A stretch of DNA of 64,000 bases from Macropodus opercularis (lineage: Eukaryota; Chordata; Actinopteri; Anabantiformes; Osphronemidae): NCBI GenBank assembly GCA_030770545.1, contig JAUCMP010000028.1, positions 13,659,501 to 13,723,500 of the forward strand, read 5' to 3'. Both the position numbers and the translations under genes were made by a program. Position 1 is the first letter of the stretch. Each line of letters starts with the position of its first letter. Below the pieces are notes generated by a model. It saw only the letters and a list, made by a program, of their open reading frames with translations. It was not told the origin of the DNA and ran no database searches. This document shows positions 48,873-60,824 of this stretch, piece after piece.

Positions 48873-49522
48873 CCAGAGTTTTGTGAAAGTAACAGAGAAA
48901 TACACCGGCGTCGAGAGACGACCCCTCCCAAGTCTTTCTCGTGGCCTCGCGTTTTGTGCACGCAGAGCTGCAGAGTGTCCTGCCTGTGTCACTTTATATG
49001 CGTGAGTGTCAATCAATCAATCAATCAAACTTTATTTATAGAGCGCCACATCCCAACACAGAGTTGTCCAAGGCGCTTAACAGACAATAACACCAATAAT
49101 AAACAATATTAAAACAGATAGGCATACAAGCCTATCTGTGTGAGTGTGTTTGTGGTTCGATGCTTTGAAACGCATGCGTTGCCATGTGTGGGTGTAACTT
49201 CATGTAAAACTTCATGTAAACAATATTAAAACAGATAGGCATACAAGCCTATCTGTGTGAGTGTGTTTGTGGTTCGATGCTTTGAAACGCATGCGTTGCC
49301 ATGTGTGGGTGTAACGTCATGTACGCGCGTCAGCACAGGCCCCGACGCTCAGCGGGCCTGCAGTGGATCGTCATGTGGAAGATCTGGGGGCGTGCAAGGA
49401 GAGCACGGCTGTGGGCGGTGCTAAGCAGACGGCGCTTTCTCGCTGCCAGTTCAACACACTGCACCGCGACCAGCGAGGGGCGCCCAAAAGAGGCGGCCTC
49501 TGGCATCACGAGCATGCAGGTC

Positions 49523-49710
49523 ATCGCTTCTCGGCCTTTTGGCTAAGATCAAGTGTAGTATCTGTTCTTATCAGTTTAATATCTGATACGTCCCCTACCC
49601 GGGGACCATATATTAAATTGCTTTTTGGAGCAGGGAGGTGGAACAGGGGCTTGCTCCGTCCACTCCACGCATCGACCTGGTATTGCAGCGCTTCTGGGAA
49701 CGGTGCACCC
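49523..49710 (+). ncRNA. RNU2: U2 snRNA, unit 19
   Basis: Common form; the flank is back to the GCCCCGACG / AGCAGACGG type of the 1600-bp class. Confidence 0.97.
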
Positions 49711-50016
49711 CCACACTCTGTGTTCAACGCCAAGCCATTGTCATTGCGCTCCGCTCTGTCGGGCTCACCTTCTGTCCAGCCTATGGGATTTCCTGTGGGA
49801 AAAGGCAGCAATGCATGATGGGACAAGTTTGCTCCCCTTTGGGAGAAAACAACAAGACAGAGAAAGAACAGCGACTAACGTTCGCCAGCCTTTACTGAAA
49901 AGTACAACTGGTGCAGACCGGTAGGCTCCGCAAAGCTGCCTTCTTCCCACTGTCAGCACCGTCAGTGAGCGTGGTTAGTCCCGGAGAGAGCTCCCTGAGT
50001 GCGAGCGGAGCAAGTC

Positions 50017-50179
50017 ATACTTACCTGGCAGGGGAGATACCATGATCAAGAAGGTGGTTCACCCAGGGCGAGGCTCAGCCATTGCACACCGGCTGTCTGA
50101 CCCCTGCGAATTCCCCAAATGCGGGAATCTCGACTGCATAATTTGTGGTAGTGGGGGACTGCGTTCGCGCTCTCCCCTC
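50017..50179 (+). ncRNA. RNU1: U1 snRNA, unit 19
   Basis: Common form. Confidence 0.97.
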
Positions 50180-50350
50180 GTCAGCTGTCAAAGACAAAAG
50201 CCTAGTCGTGAGCCACTCTGATTGCACAGAGCCTATCGGGCGCATGGCTCCGGGCAAGGGGAGGGGCCTAGCAAGCGGCGATAACTGGGCCTCCGTGACG
50301 GCTGTGGCTGGGAAGACGAGGCGCCTCTGCTTCGCTTTGAGGCCCGGGCC

Positions 50351-50472
50351 ATCTTCGCTCCGGTTTCTCTTCATAACGCACAAGTCTTTCGCCTTTTACT
50401 AAAGATTTCCGTGGAGAGGAACTCAAACGGGTTGAGTCAATTTTTGCTGGGCTTTGCCCCTCGGCAGAGCCG
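50351..50472 (+). ncRNA. RNU5: U5 snRNA, unit 19
   Basis: Common form. Confidence 0.94.
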
Positions 50473-51122
50473 CCAGAGTTTTGTGAAAGTAACAGAGAAA
50501 TACACCGGCGTCGAGAGACGACCCCTCCCAAGTCTTTCTCGTGGCCTCGCGTTTTGTGCACGCAGAGCTGCAGAGTGTCCTGCCTGTGTCACTTTATATG
50601 CGTGAGTGTCAATCAATCAATCAATCAAACTTTATTTATAGAGCGCCACATCCCAACACAGAGTTGTCCAAGGCGCTTAACAGACAATAACACCAATAAT
50701 AAACAATATTAAAACAGATAGGCATACAAGCCTATCTGTGTGAGTGTGTTTGTGGTTCGATGCTTTGAAACGCATGCGTTGCCATGTGTGGGTGTAACTT
50801 CATGTAAAACTTCATGTAAACAATATTAAAACAGATAGGCATACAAGCCTATCTGTGTGAGTGTGTTTGTGGTTCGATGCTTTGAAACGCATGCGTTGCC
50901 ATGTGTGGGTGTAACGTCATGTACGCGCGTCAGCACAGGCCCCGACGCTCAGCGGGCCTGCAGTGGATCGTCATGTGGAAGATCTGGGGGCGTGCAAGGA
51001 GAGCACGGCTGTGGGCGGTGCTAAGCAGACGGCGCTTTCTCGCTGCCAGTTCAACACACTGCACCGCGACCAGCGAGGGGCGCCCAAAAGAGGCGGCCTC
51101 TGGCATCACGAGCATGTAGGTC

Positions 51123-51310
51123 ATCGCTTCTCGGCCTTTTGGCTAAGATCAAGTGTAGTATCTGTTCTTATCAGTTTAATATCTGATACGTCCCCTACCC
51201 GGGGACCATATATTAAATTGCTTTTTGGAGCAGGGAGGTGGAACAGGGGCTTGCTCCGTCCACTCCACACATCGACCTGGTATTGCAGCGCTTCTGGGAA
51301 CGGTGCACCC
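51123..51310 (+). ncRNA. RNU2: U2 snRNA, unit 20
   Basis: A for G at nt 147 (CTCCACACATCG), between stem-loops III and IV. Confidence 0.96.
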
Positions 51311-51604
51311 CCACACTCTGTGTTCAACGCCAAGCCATTGTCATTGCGCTCCGCTCTGTCGGGCTCACCTTCTGTCCAGCCTATGGGAAAAGGCAGCAAT
51401 GCATGATGGGACAAGTTTGCTCCCCTTTGGGAGAAAACAACAAGACAGAGAAAGAACAGCGACTAACGTTCGCCAGCCTTTACTGAAAAGTACAACTGGT
51501 GCAGACCGGTAGGCTCCGCAAAGCTGCCTTCTTCCCACTGTCAGCACCGTCAGTGAGCGTGGTTAGTCCCGGAGAGAGCTCCCTGAGTGCAAGCGGAGCA
51601 AGTC

Positions 51605-51767
51605 ATACTTACCTGGCAGGGGAGATACCATGATCAAGAAGGTGGTTCACCCAGGGCGAGGCTCAGCCATTGCACACCGGCTGTCTGACCCCTGCGAATT
51701 CCCCAAATGCGGGAATCTCGACTGCATAATTTGTGGTAGTGGGGGACTGCGTTCGCGCTCTCCCCTC
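51605..51767 (+). ncRNA. RNU1: U1 snRNA, unit 20
   Basis: Gene in the common form. Its upstream region lacks 12 bp about 220 bp before the gene, beside the ZNF143-like site. Confidence 0.97.
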
Positions 51768-51938
51768 GTCAGCTGTCAAAGACAAAAGCCTAGTCGTGAG
51801 CCACTCTGATTGCACAGAGCCTATCGGGCGCATGGCTCCGGGCAAGGGGAGGGGCCTAGCAAGCGGCGATAACTGGGCCTCCGTGACGGCTGTGGCTGGG
51901 AAGACGAGGCGCCTCTGCTTCGCTTTGAGGCCCGGGCC

Positions 51939-52060
51939 ATCTTCGCTCCGGTTTCTCTTCATAACGCACAAGTCTTTCGCCTTTTACTAAAGATTTCCGT
52001 GGAGAGGAACTCAAACGGGTTGAGTCAATTTTTGCTGGGCTTTGCCCCTCGGCAGAGCCG
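51939..52060 (+). ncRNA. RNU5: U5 snRNA, unit 20
   Basis: Common form. Confidence 0.94.
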
Positions 52061-52703
52061 CCAGAGTTTTGTGAAAGTAACAGAGAAATACACCGGCGTC
52101 GAGAGACGACCCCTCCCAAGTCTTTCTCGTGGCCTCGCGTTTTGTGCACGCAGAGCTGCAGAGTGTCCTGCCTGTGTCACTTTATATGCGTGAGTGTCAA
52201 TCAATCAATCAATCAAACTTTATTTATAGAGCGCCACATCCCAACACAGAGTTGTCCAAGGCGCTTAACAGACAATAACACCAATAATAAACAATATTAA
52301 AACAGATAGGCATACAAGCCTATCTGTGTGAGTGTGTTTGTGGTTCGATGCTTTGAAACGCATGCGTTGCCATGTGTGGGTGTAACTTCAAGTAAAACTT
52401 CATGTAAACAATATTAAAACAGATAGGCATACAAGCCTATCTGTGTGAGTGTGTTTGTGGTTCGATGCTTTGAAACGCATGCGTTGCCATGTGTGGGTGT
52501 AACGTCATGTACGCGCGTCAGCACAGGCCCCGACGCTCAGCGGGCCTGCAGTGGATCGTCATGTGGAAGATCTGGGGGCGTGCAAGGAGAGCACGGCTGT
52601 GGGCGGTGCTAAGCAGACGGCGCTTTCTCGCTGCCAGTTCAACACACTGCACCGCGACCAGCGAGGGGCGCCCAAAAGAGGCGGCCTCTGGCATCACAGG
52701 GTC

Positions 52704-52891
52704 ATCGCTTCTCGGCCTTTTGTCTAAGATCAAGTGTAGTATCTGTCCTTATCAGTTTAATATCTGATACGTCCCCTACCCGGGGACCATATATTAAATT
52801 GCTTTTTGGAGCAGGGAGGTGGAACAGGGGCTTGCTCCGTCCACTCCACGCATCGACCTGGTATTGCAGCGCTTCTGGGAACGGTGCACCC
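52704..52891 (+). ncRNA. RNU2: U2 snRNA, degenerate copy, unit 21
   Basis: T for G at nt 20 (TTTTGTCTAAG) and C for T at nt 44 (ATCTGTCCTTATC), both in the most conserved 5' part of U2. The DNA just upstream has lost 7 bp (CATCACAGGGTCATCG), which would shift PSE spacing from 61 to 54 bp. Probably impaired. Confidence 0.9.
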
Positions 52892-53197
52892 CCACACTCT
52901 GTGTTCAACGCCAAGCCATTGTCATTGCGCTCCGCTCTGTCGGGCTCACCTTCTGTCCAGCCTATGGGATTTCCTGTGGGAAAAGGCAGCAATGCATGAT
53001 GGGACAAGTTTGCTCCCCTTTGGGAGAAAACAACAAGACAGAGAAAGAACAGCGACTAACGTTCGCCAGCCTTTACTGAAAAGTACAACTGGTGCAGACC
53101 GGTAGGCTCCGCAAAGCTGCCTTCTTCCCACTGTCAGCACCGTCAGTGAGCGTGGTTAGTCCCGGAGAGAGCTCCCTGAGTGCGAGCGGAGCAAGTC

Positions 53198-53360
53198 ATA
53201 CTTACCTGGCAGGGGAGATACCATGATCAAGAAGGTGGTTCACCCAGGGCGAGGCTCAGCCATTGCACACCGGCTGTCTGACCCCTGCGAATTCCCCAAA
53301 TGCGGGAATCTCGACTGCATAATTTGTGGTAGTGGGGGACTGCGTTCGCGCTCTCCCCTC
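53198..53360 (+). ncRNA. RNU1: U1 snRNA, unit 21
   Basis: Common form, in contrast to its damaged U2 and U5 neighbours. Confidence 0.96.
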
Positions 53361-53531
53361 GTCAGCTGTCAAAGACAAAAGCCTAGTCGTGAGCCACTCT
53401 GATTGCACAGAGCCTATCGGGCGCATGGCTCCGGGCAAGGGGAGGGGCCTAGCAAGCGGCGATAACTGGGCCTCCGTGACGGCTGTGGCTGGGAAGACGA
53501 GGCGCCTCGGCTTCGCTTTGAGGCCCGGGCC

Positions 53532-53644
53532 ATCTTCGCTCCGGTTTCTCTTCATAACGCACAAGTCTTTCGCCTTTTACTAAAGATTTCCGTGGAGAGG
53601 AACTCAAACGGGTTGAGTCAATTTTTGCTGGGCTTTGCCCCTCG
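53532..53644 (+). pseudogene. RNU5: U5 snRNA with lost 3' hairpin arm, unit 21
   Basis: Nine bp (GCAGAGCCG) are missing after GCCCCTCG, deleting the descending arm of the 3' hairpin beyond the Sm site. Loop I and the Sm site remain. The 3' box follows directly. Stable U5 snRNP assembly is unlikely. Confidence 0.88.
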
Positions 53645-54294
53645 CCAGAGTTTTGTGAAAGTAATAGAGAAATACACCGGCGTCGAGAGACGACCCCTCC
53701 CAAGTCTTTCTCGTGGCCTCGCGTTTTGTGCACGCAGAGCTGCAGAGTGTCCTGCCTGTGTCACTTTATATGCGTGAGTGTCAATCAATCAATCAATCAA
53801 ACTTTATTTATAGAGCGCCACATCCCAACACAGAGTTGTCCAAGGCGCTTAACAGACAATAACACCAATAATAAACAATATTAAAACAGATAGGCATACA
53901 AGCCTATCTGTGTGAGTGTGTTTGTGGTTCGATGCTTTGAAACGCATGCGTTGCCATGTGTGGGTGTAACTTCATGTAAAACTTCATGTAAACAATATTA
54001 AAACAGATAGGCATACAAGCCTATCTGTGTGAGTGTGTTTGTGGTTCGATGCTTTGAAACGCATGCGTTGCCATGTGTGGGTGTAACGTCATGTACGCGC
54101 GTCAGCACAGGCCCCGACGCTCAGCGGGCCTGCAGTGGATCGTCATGTGGAAGATCTGGGGGCGTGCAAGGAGAGCACGGCTGTGGGCGGTGCTAAGCAG
54201 ACGGCGCTTTCTCGCTGCCAGTTCAACACACTGCACCGCGACCAGCGAGGGGCGCCCAAAAGAGGCGGCCTCTGGCATCACGAGCATGCAGGTC

Positions 54295-54482
54295 ATCGCT
54301 TCTCGGCCTTTTGGCTAAGATCAAGTGTAGTATCTGTTCTTATCAGTTTAATATCTGATACGTCCCCTAAACGGGGACCATATATTAAATTGCTTTTTGG
54401 AGCAGGGAGGTGGAACAGGGGCTTGCTCCGTCCACTCCACGCATCGACCTGGTATTGCAGCGCTTCTGGGAACGGTGCACCC
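54295..54482 (+). ncRNA. RNU2: U2 snRNA, unit 22
   Basis: A76 and A77 replace two C in the loop of stem IIb (CCCCTAAACGGGG); the stem is untouched. The only difference noticed from its partner unit 1. Confidence 0.96.
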
Positions 54483-54788
54483 CCACACTCTGTGTTCAAC
54501 GCCAAGCCATTGTCATTGCGCTCCGCTCTGTCGGGCTCACCTTCTGTCCAGCCTATGGGATTTCCTGTGGGAAAAGGCAGCAATGCATGATGGGACAAGT
54601 TTGCTCCCCTTTGGGAGAAAACAACAAGACAGAGAAAGAACAGCGACTAACGTTCGCCAGCCTTTACTGAAAAGTACAACTGGTGCAGACCGGTAGGCTC
54701 CGCAAAGCTGCCTTCTTCCCACTGTCAGCACCGTCAGTGAGCGTGGTTAGTCCCGGAGAGAGCTCCCTGAGTGCGAGCGGAGCAAGTC

Positions 54789-54951
54789 ATACTTACCTGG
54801 CAGGGGAGATACCATGATCAAGAAGGTGGTTCACCCAGGGCGAGGCTCAGCCATTGCACACCGGCTGTCTGACCCTTGCGAATTCCCCAAATGCGGGAAT
54901 CTCGACTGCATAATTTGTGGTAGTGGGGGACTGCGTTCGCGCTCTCCCCTC
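54789..54951 (+). ncRNA. RNU1: U1 snRNA, unit 22
   Basis: T at nt 88 as in units 1 and 8. Confidence 0.96.
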
Positions 54952-55122
54952 GTCAGCTGTCAAAGACAAAAGCCTAGTCGTGAGCCACTCTGATTGCACA
55001 GAGCCTATCGGGCGCATGGCTCCGGGCAAGGGGAGGGGCCTAGCAAGCGGCGATAGCTGGGCCTCCGTGACGGCTGTGGCTGGGAAGACGAGGCGCCTCT
55101 GCTTCGCTTTGAGGCCCGGGCC

Positions 55123-55244
55123 ATCTTCGCTCCGGTTTCTCTTCATAACGCACAAGTCTTTCGCCTTTTACTAAAGATTTCCGTGGAGAGGAACTCAAAC
55201 GGGTTGAGTCAATTTTTGCTGGGCTTTGCCCCTCGGCAGAGCCG
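55123..55244 (+). ncRNA. RNU5: U5 snRNA, unit 22
   Basis: Common form. Confidence 0.94.
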
Positions 55245-55894
55245 CCAGAGTTTTGTGAAAGTAACAGAGAAATACACCGGCGTCGAGAGACGACCCCTCC
55301 CAAGTCTTTCTCGTGGCCTCGCGTTTTGTGCACGCAGAGCTGCAGAGTGTCCTGCCTGTGTCACTTTATATGCGTGAGTGTCAATCAATCAATCAATCAA
55401 ACTTTATTTATAGAGCGCCACATCCCAACACAGAGTTGTCCAAGGCGCTTAACAGACAATAACACCAATAATAAACAATATTAAAACAGATAGGCATACA
55501 AGCCTATCTGTGTGAGTGTGTTTGTGGTTCGATGCTTTGAAACGCATGCGTTGCCATGTGTGGGTGTAACTTCATGTAAAACTTCATGTAAACAATATTA
55601 AAACAGATAGGCATACAAGCCTATCTGTGTGAGTGTGTTTGTGGTTCGATGCTTTGAAACGCATGCGTTGCCATGTGTGGGTGTAACGTCATGTACGCGC
55701 GTCAGCACAGGCCCCGACGCTCAGCGGGCCTGCAGTGGATCGTCATGTGGAAGATCTGGGGGCGTGCAAGGAGAGCACGGCTGTGGGCGGTGCTAAGCAG
55801 ACGGCGCTTTCTCGCTGCCAGTTCAACACACTGCACCGCGACCAGCGAGGGGCGCCCAAAAGAGGCGGCCTCTGGCATCACGAGCATGCAGGTC

Positions 55895-56082
55895 ATCGCT
55901 TCTCGGCCTTTTGGCTAAGATCAAGTGTAGTATCTGTTCTTATCAGTTTAATATCTGATACGTCCCCTACCCGGGGACCATATATTAAATTGCTTTTTGG
56001 AGCAGGGAGGTGGAACAGGGGCTTGCTCCGTCCACTCCACGCATCGACCTGGTATTGCAGCGCTTCTGGGAACGGTGCACCC
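55895..56082 (+). ncRNA. RNU2: U2 snRNA, unit 23
   Basis: Common form; partner of unit 2. Confidence 0.97.
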
Positions 56083-56388
56083 CCACACTCTGTGTTCAAC
56101 GCCAAGCCATTGTCATTGCGCTCCGCTCTGTCGGGCTCACCTTCTGTCCAGCCTATGGGATTTCCTGTGGGAAAAGGCAGCAATGCATGATGGGACAAGT
56201 TTGCTCCCCTTTGGGAGAAAACAACAAGACAGAGAAAGAACAGCGACTAACGTTCGCCAGCCTTTACTGAAAAGTACAACTGGTGCAGACCGGTAGGCTC
56301 CGCAAAGCTGCCTTCTTCCCACTGTCAGCACCGTCAGTGAGCGTGGTTAGTCCCGGAGAGAGCTCCCTGAGTGCGAGCGGAGCAAGTC

Positions 56389-56551
56389 ATACTTACCTGG
56401 CAGGGGAGATACCATGATCAAGAAGGTGGTTCACCCAGGGCGAGGCTCAGCCATTGCACACCGGCTGTCTGACCCCTGCGAATTCCCCAAATGCGGGAAT
56501 CTCGACTGCATAATTTGTGGTAGTGGGGGACTGCGTTCGCGCTCTCCCCTC
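56389..56551 (+). ncRNA. RNU1: U1 snRNA, unit 23
   Basis: Common form. Confidence 0.97.
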
Positions 56552-56722
56552 GTCAGCTGTCAAAGACAAAAGCCTAGTCGTGAGCCACTCTGATTGCACA
56601 GAGCCTATCGGGCGCATGGCTCCGGGCAAGGGGAGGGGCCTAGCAAGCGGCGATAACTGGGCCTCCGTGACGGCTGTGGCTGGGAAGACGAGGCGCCTCT
56701 GCTTCGCTTTGAGGCCCGGGCC

Positions 56723-56844
56723 ATCTTCGCTCCGGTTTCTCTTCATAACGCACAAGTCTTTCGCCTTTTACTAAAGATTTCCGTGGAGAGGAACTCAAAC
56801 GGGTTGAGTCAATTTTTGCTGGGCTTTGCCCCTCGGCAGAGCCG
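56723..56844 (+). ncRNA. RNU5: U5 snRNA, unit 23
   Basis: Common form. Confidence 0.94.
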
Positions 56845-57494
56845 CCAGAGTTTTGTGAAAGTAACAGAGAAATACACCGGCGTCGAGAGACGACCCCTCC
56901 CAAGTCTTTCTCGTGGCCTCGCGTTTTGTGCACGCAGAGCTGCAGAGTGTCCTGCCTGTGTCACTTTATATGCGTGAGTGTCAATCAATCAATCAATCAA
57001 ACTTTATTTATAGAGCGCCACATCCCAACACAGAGTTGTCCAAGGCGCTTAACAGACAATAACACCAATAATAAACAATATTAAAACAGATAGGCATACA
57101 AGCCTATCTGTGTGAGTGTGTTTGTGGTTCGATGCTTTGAAACGCATGCGTTGCCATGTGTGGGTGTAACTTCATGTAAAACTTCATGTAAACAATATTA
57201 AAACAGATAGGCATACAAGCCTATCTGTGTGAGTGTGTTTGTGGTTCGATGCTTTGAAACGCATGCGTTGCCATGTGTGGGTGTAACGTCATGTACGCGC
57301 GTCAGCACAGGCCCCGACGCTCAGCGGGCCTGCAGTGGATCGTCATGTGGAAGATCTGGGGGCGTGCAAGGAGAGCACGGCTGTGGGCGGTGCTAAGCAG
57401 ACGGCGCTTTCTCGCTGCCAGTTCAACACACTGCACCGCGACCAGCGAGGGGCGCCCAAAAGAGGCGGCCTCTGGCATCACGAGCATGCAGGTC

Positions 57495-57682
57495 ATCGCT
57501 TCTCGGCCTTTTGGCTAAGATCAAGTGTAGTATCTGTTCTTATCAGTTTAATATCTGATACGTCCCCTACCCGGGGACCATATATTAAATTGCTTTTTGG
57601 AGCAGGGAGGTGGAACAGGGGCTTGCTCCGTCCACTCCACGCATCGACCTGGTATTGCAGCGCTTCTGGGAACGGTGCACCC
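57495..57682 (+). ncRNA. RNU2: U2 snRNA, unit 24
   Basis: Common form; partner of unit 3. Confidence 0.97.
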
Positions 57683-57988
57683 CCACACTCTGTGTTCAAC
57701 GCCAAGCCATTGTCATTGCGCTCCGCTCTGTCGGGCTCACCTTCTGTCCAGCCTATGGGATTTCCTGTGGGAAAAGGCAGCAATGCATGATGGGACAAGT
57801 TTGCTCCCCTTTGGGAGAAAACAACAAGACAGAGAAAGAACAGCGACTAACGTTCGCCAGCCTTTACTGAAAAGTACAACTGGTGCAGACCGGTAGGCTC
57901 CGCAAAGCTGCCTTCTTCCCACTGTCAGCACCGTCAGTGAGCGTGGTTAGTCCCGGAGAGAGCTCCCTGAGTGCGAGCGGAGCAAGTC

Positions 57989-58151
57989 ATACTTACCTGG
58001 CAGGGGAGATACCATGATCAAGAAGGTGGTTCACCCAGGGCGAGGCTCAGCCATTGCACACCGGCTGTCTGACCCCTGCGAATTCCCCAAATGCGGGAAT
58101 CTCGACTGCATAATTTGTGGTAGTGGGGGACTGCGTTCGCGCTCTCCCCTC
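57989..58151 (+). ncRNA. RNU1: U1 snRNA, unit 24
   Basis: Common form; followed by the CCTACTCG spacer variant shared with unit 3. Confidence 0.97.
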
Positions 58152-58322
58152 GTCAGCTGTCAAAGACAAAAGCCTACTCGTGAGCCACTCTGATTGCACA
58201 GAGCCTATCGGGCGCATGGCTCCGGGCAAGGGGAGGGGCCTAGCAAGCGGCGATAACTGGGCCTCCGTGACGGCTGTGGCTGGGAAGACGAGGCGCCTCT
58301 GCTTCGCTTTGAGGCCCGGGCC

Positions 58323-58444
58323 ATCTTCGCTCCGGTTTCTCTTCATAACGCACAAGTCTTTCGCCTTTTACTAAAGATTTCCGTGGAGAGGAACTCAAAC
58401 GGGTTGAGTCAATTTTTGCTGGGCTTTGCCCCTCGGCAGAGCCG
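58323..58444 (+). ncRNA. RNU5: U5 snRNA, unit 24
   Basis: Common form. Confidence 0.94.
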
Positions 58445-59094
58445 CCAGAGTTTTGTGAAAGTAACAGAGAAATACACCGGCGTCGAGAGACGACCCCTCC
58501 CAAGTCTTTCTCGTGGCCTCGCGTTTTGTGCACGCAGAGCTGCAGAGTGTCCTGCCTGTGTCACTTTATATGCGTGAGTGTCAATCAATCAATCAATCAA
58601 ACTTTATTTATAGAGCGCCACATCCCAACACAGAGTTGTCCAAGGCGCTTAACAGACAATAACACCAATAATAAACAATATTAAAACAGATAGGCATACA
58701 AGCCTATCTGTGTGAGTGTGTTTGTGGTTCGATGCTTTGAAACGCATGCGTTGCCATGTGTGGGTGTAACTTCATGTAAAACTTCATGTAAACAATATTA
58801 AAACAGATAGGCATACAAGCCTATCTGTGTGAGTGTGTTTGTGGTTCGATGCTTTGAAACGCATGCGTTGCCATGTGTGGGTGTAACGTCATGTACGCGC
58901 GTCAGCACAGGCCCTGACGCTCAGCGGGCCTGCAGTGGATCGTCATGTGGAAGATCTGGGGGCGTGCGAGGAGAGCACGGCTGTGGGCGGTGCTAAGCAC
59001 ACGGCGCTTTCTCGCTGCCAGTTCAACACACTGCACCGCGACCAGCGAGGGGCGCCCAAAAGAGGCGGCCTCTGGCATCACGAGCATGCAGGTC

Positions 59095-59282
59095 ATCGCT
59101 TCTCGGCCTTTTGGCTAAGATCAAGTGTAGTATCTGTTCTTATCAGTTTAATATCTGATACGTCCCCTACCCGGGGACCATATATTAAATTGCTTTTTGG
59201 AGCAGGGAGGTGGAACAGGGGCTTGCTCCGTCCACTCCACGCATCGACCTGGTATTGCAGCGCTTCTGGGAACGGTGCACCC
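59095..59282 (+). ncRNA. RNU2: U2 snRNA, unit 25
   Basis: Common form; partner of unit 4. Confidence 0.97.
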
Positions 59283-59588
59283 CCACACTCTGTGTTCAAC
59301 GCCAAGCCATTGTCATTGCGCTCCGCTCTGTCGGGCTCACCTTCTGTCCAGCCTATGGGATTTCCTGTGGGAAAAGGCAGCAATGCATGATGGGACAAGT
59401 TTGCTCCCCTTTGGGAGAAAACAACAAGACAGAGAAAGAACAGCGACTAACGTTCGCCAGCCTTTACTGAAAAGTACAACTGGTGCAGACCGGTAGGCTC
59501 CGCAAAGCTGCCTTCTTCCCACTGTCAGCACCGTCAGTGAGCGTGGTTAGTCCCGGAGAGAGCTCCCTGAGTGCGAGCGGAGCAAGTC

Positions 59589-59751
59589 ATACTTACCTGG
59601 CAGGGGAGATACCATGATCAAGAAGGTGGTTCACCCAGGGCGAGGCTCAGCCATTGCACACCGGCTGTCTGACCCCTGCGAATTCCCCAAATGCGGGAAT
59701 CTCGACTGCATAATTTGTGGTAGTGGGGGACTGCGTTCGCGCTCTCCCCTC
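59589..59751 (+). ncRNA. RNU1: U1 snRNA, unit 25
   Basis: Common form. Confidence 0.97.
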
Positions 59752-59922
59752 GTCAGCTGTCAAAGACAAAAGCCTAGTCGTGAGCCACTCTGATTGCACA
59801 GAGCCTATCGGGCGCATGGCTCCGGGCAAGGGGAGGGGCCTAGCAAGCGGCGATAACTGGGCCTCCGTGACGGCTGTGGCTGGGAAGACGAGGCGCCTCT
59901 GCTTCGCTTTGAGGCCCGGGCC

Positions 59923-60044
59923 ATCTTCGCTCCGGTTTCTCTTCATAACGCACAAGTCTTTCGCCTTTTACTAAAGATTTCCGTGGAGAGGAACTCAAAC
60001 GGGTTGAGTCAATTTTTGCTGGGCTTTGCCCCTCGGCAGAGCCG
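59923..60044 (+). ncRNA. RNU5: U5 snRNA, unit 25
   Basis: Common form. Confidence 0.94.
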
Positions 60045-60694
60045 CCAGAGTTTTGTGAAAGTAACAGAGAAATACACCGGCGTCGAGAGACGACCCCTCC
60101 CAAGTCTTTCTCGTGGCCTCGCGTTTTGTGCACGCAGAGCTGCAGAGTGTCCTGCCTGTGTCACTTTATATGCGTGAGTGTCAATCAATCAATCAATCAA
60201 ACTTTATTTATAGAGCGCCACATCCCAACACAGAGTTGTCCAAGGCGCTTAACAGACAATAACACCAATAATAAACAATATTAAAACAGATAGGCATACA
60301 AGCCTATCTGTGTGAGTGTGTTTGTGGTTCGATGCTTTGAAACGCATGCGTTGCCATGTGTGGGTGTAACTTCATGTAAAACTTCATGTAAACAATATTA
60401 AAACAGATAGGCATACAAGCCTATCTGTGTGAGTGTGTTTGTGGTTCGATGCTTTGAAACGCATGCGTTGCCATGTGTGGGTGTAACGTCATGTACGCGC
60501 GTCAGCACAGGCCCCGACGCTCAGCGGGCCTGCAGTGGATCGTCATGTGGAAGATCTGGGGGCGTGCAAGGAGAGCACGGCTGTGGGCGGTGCTAAGCAG
60601 ACGGCGCTTTCTCGCTGCCAGTTCAACACACTGCACCGCGACCAGCGAGGGGCGCCCAAAAGAGGCGGCCTCTGGCATCACGAGCATGCAGGTC

Positions 60695-60769
60695 ATCGCT
60701 TCTCGGCCTTTTGGCTAAGATCAAGTGTAGTATCTGTTCTTATCAGTTTAATATCTGATACGTCCCCTA
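60695..60769 (+). pseudogene. RNU2: U2 snRNA 5' fragment (nt 1-75), unit 26, cut by retrotransposon E
   Basis: Same break point; partner of unit 5. The matching 3' fragment lies beyond the window. Confidence 0.95.
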
Positions 60770-60824
60770 TCCGGGGGGCAGAGTACTTATTTGGTGTTTG
60801 GAGCGATTTGGAGAGGTCGGGGAG

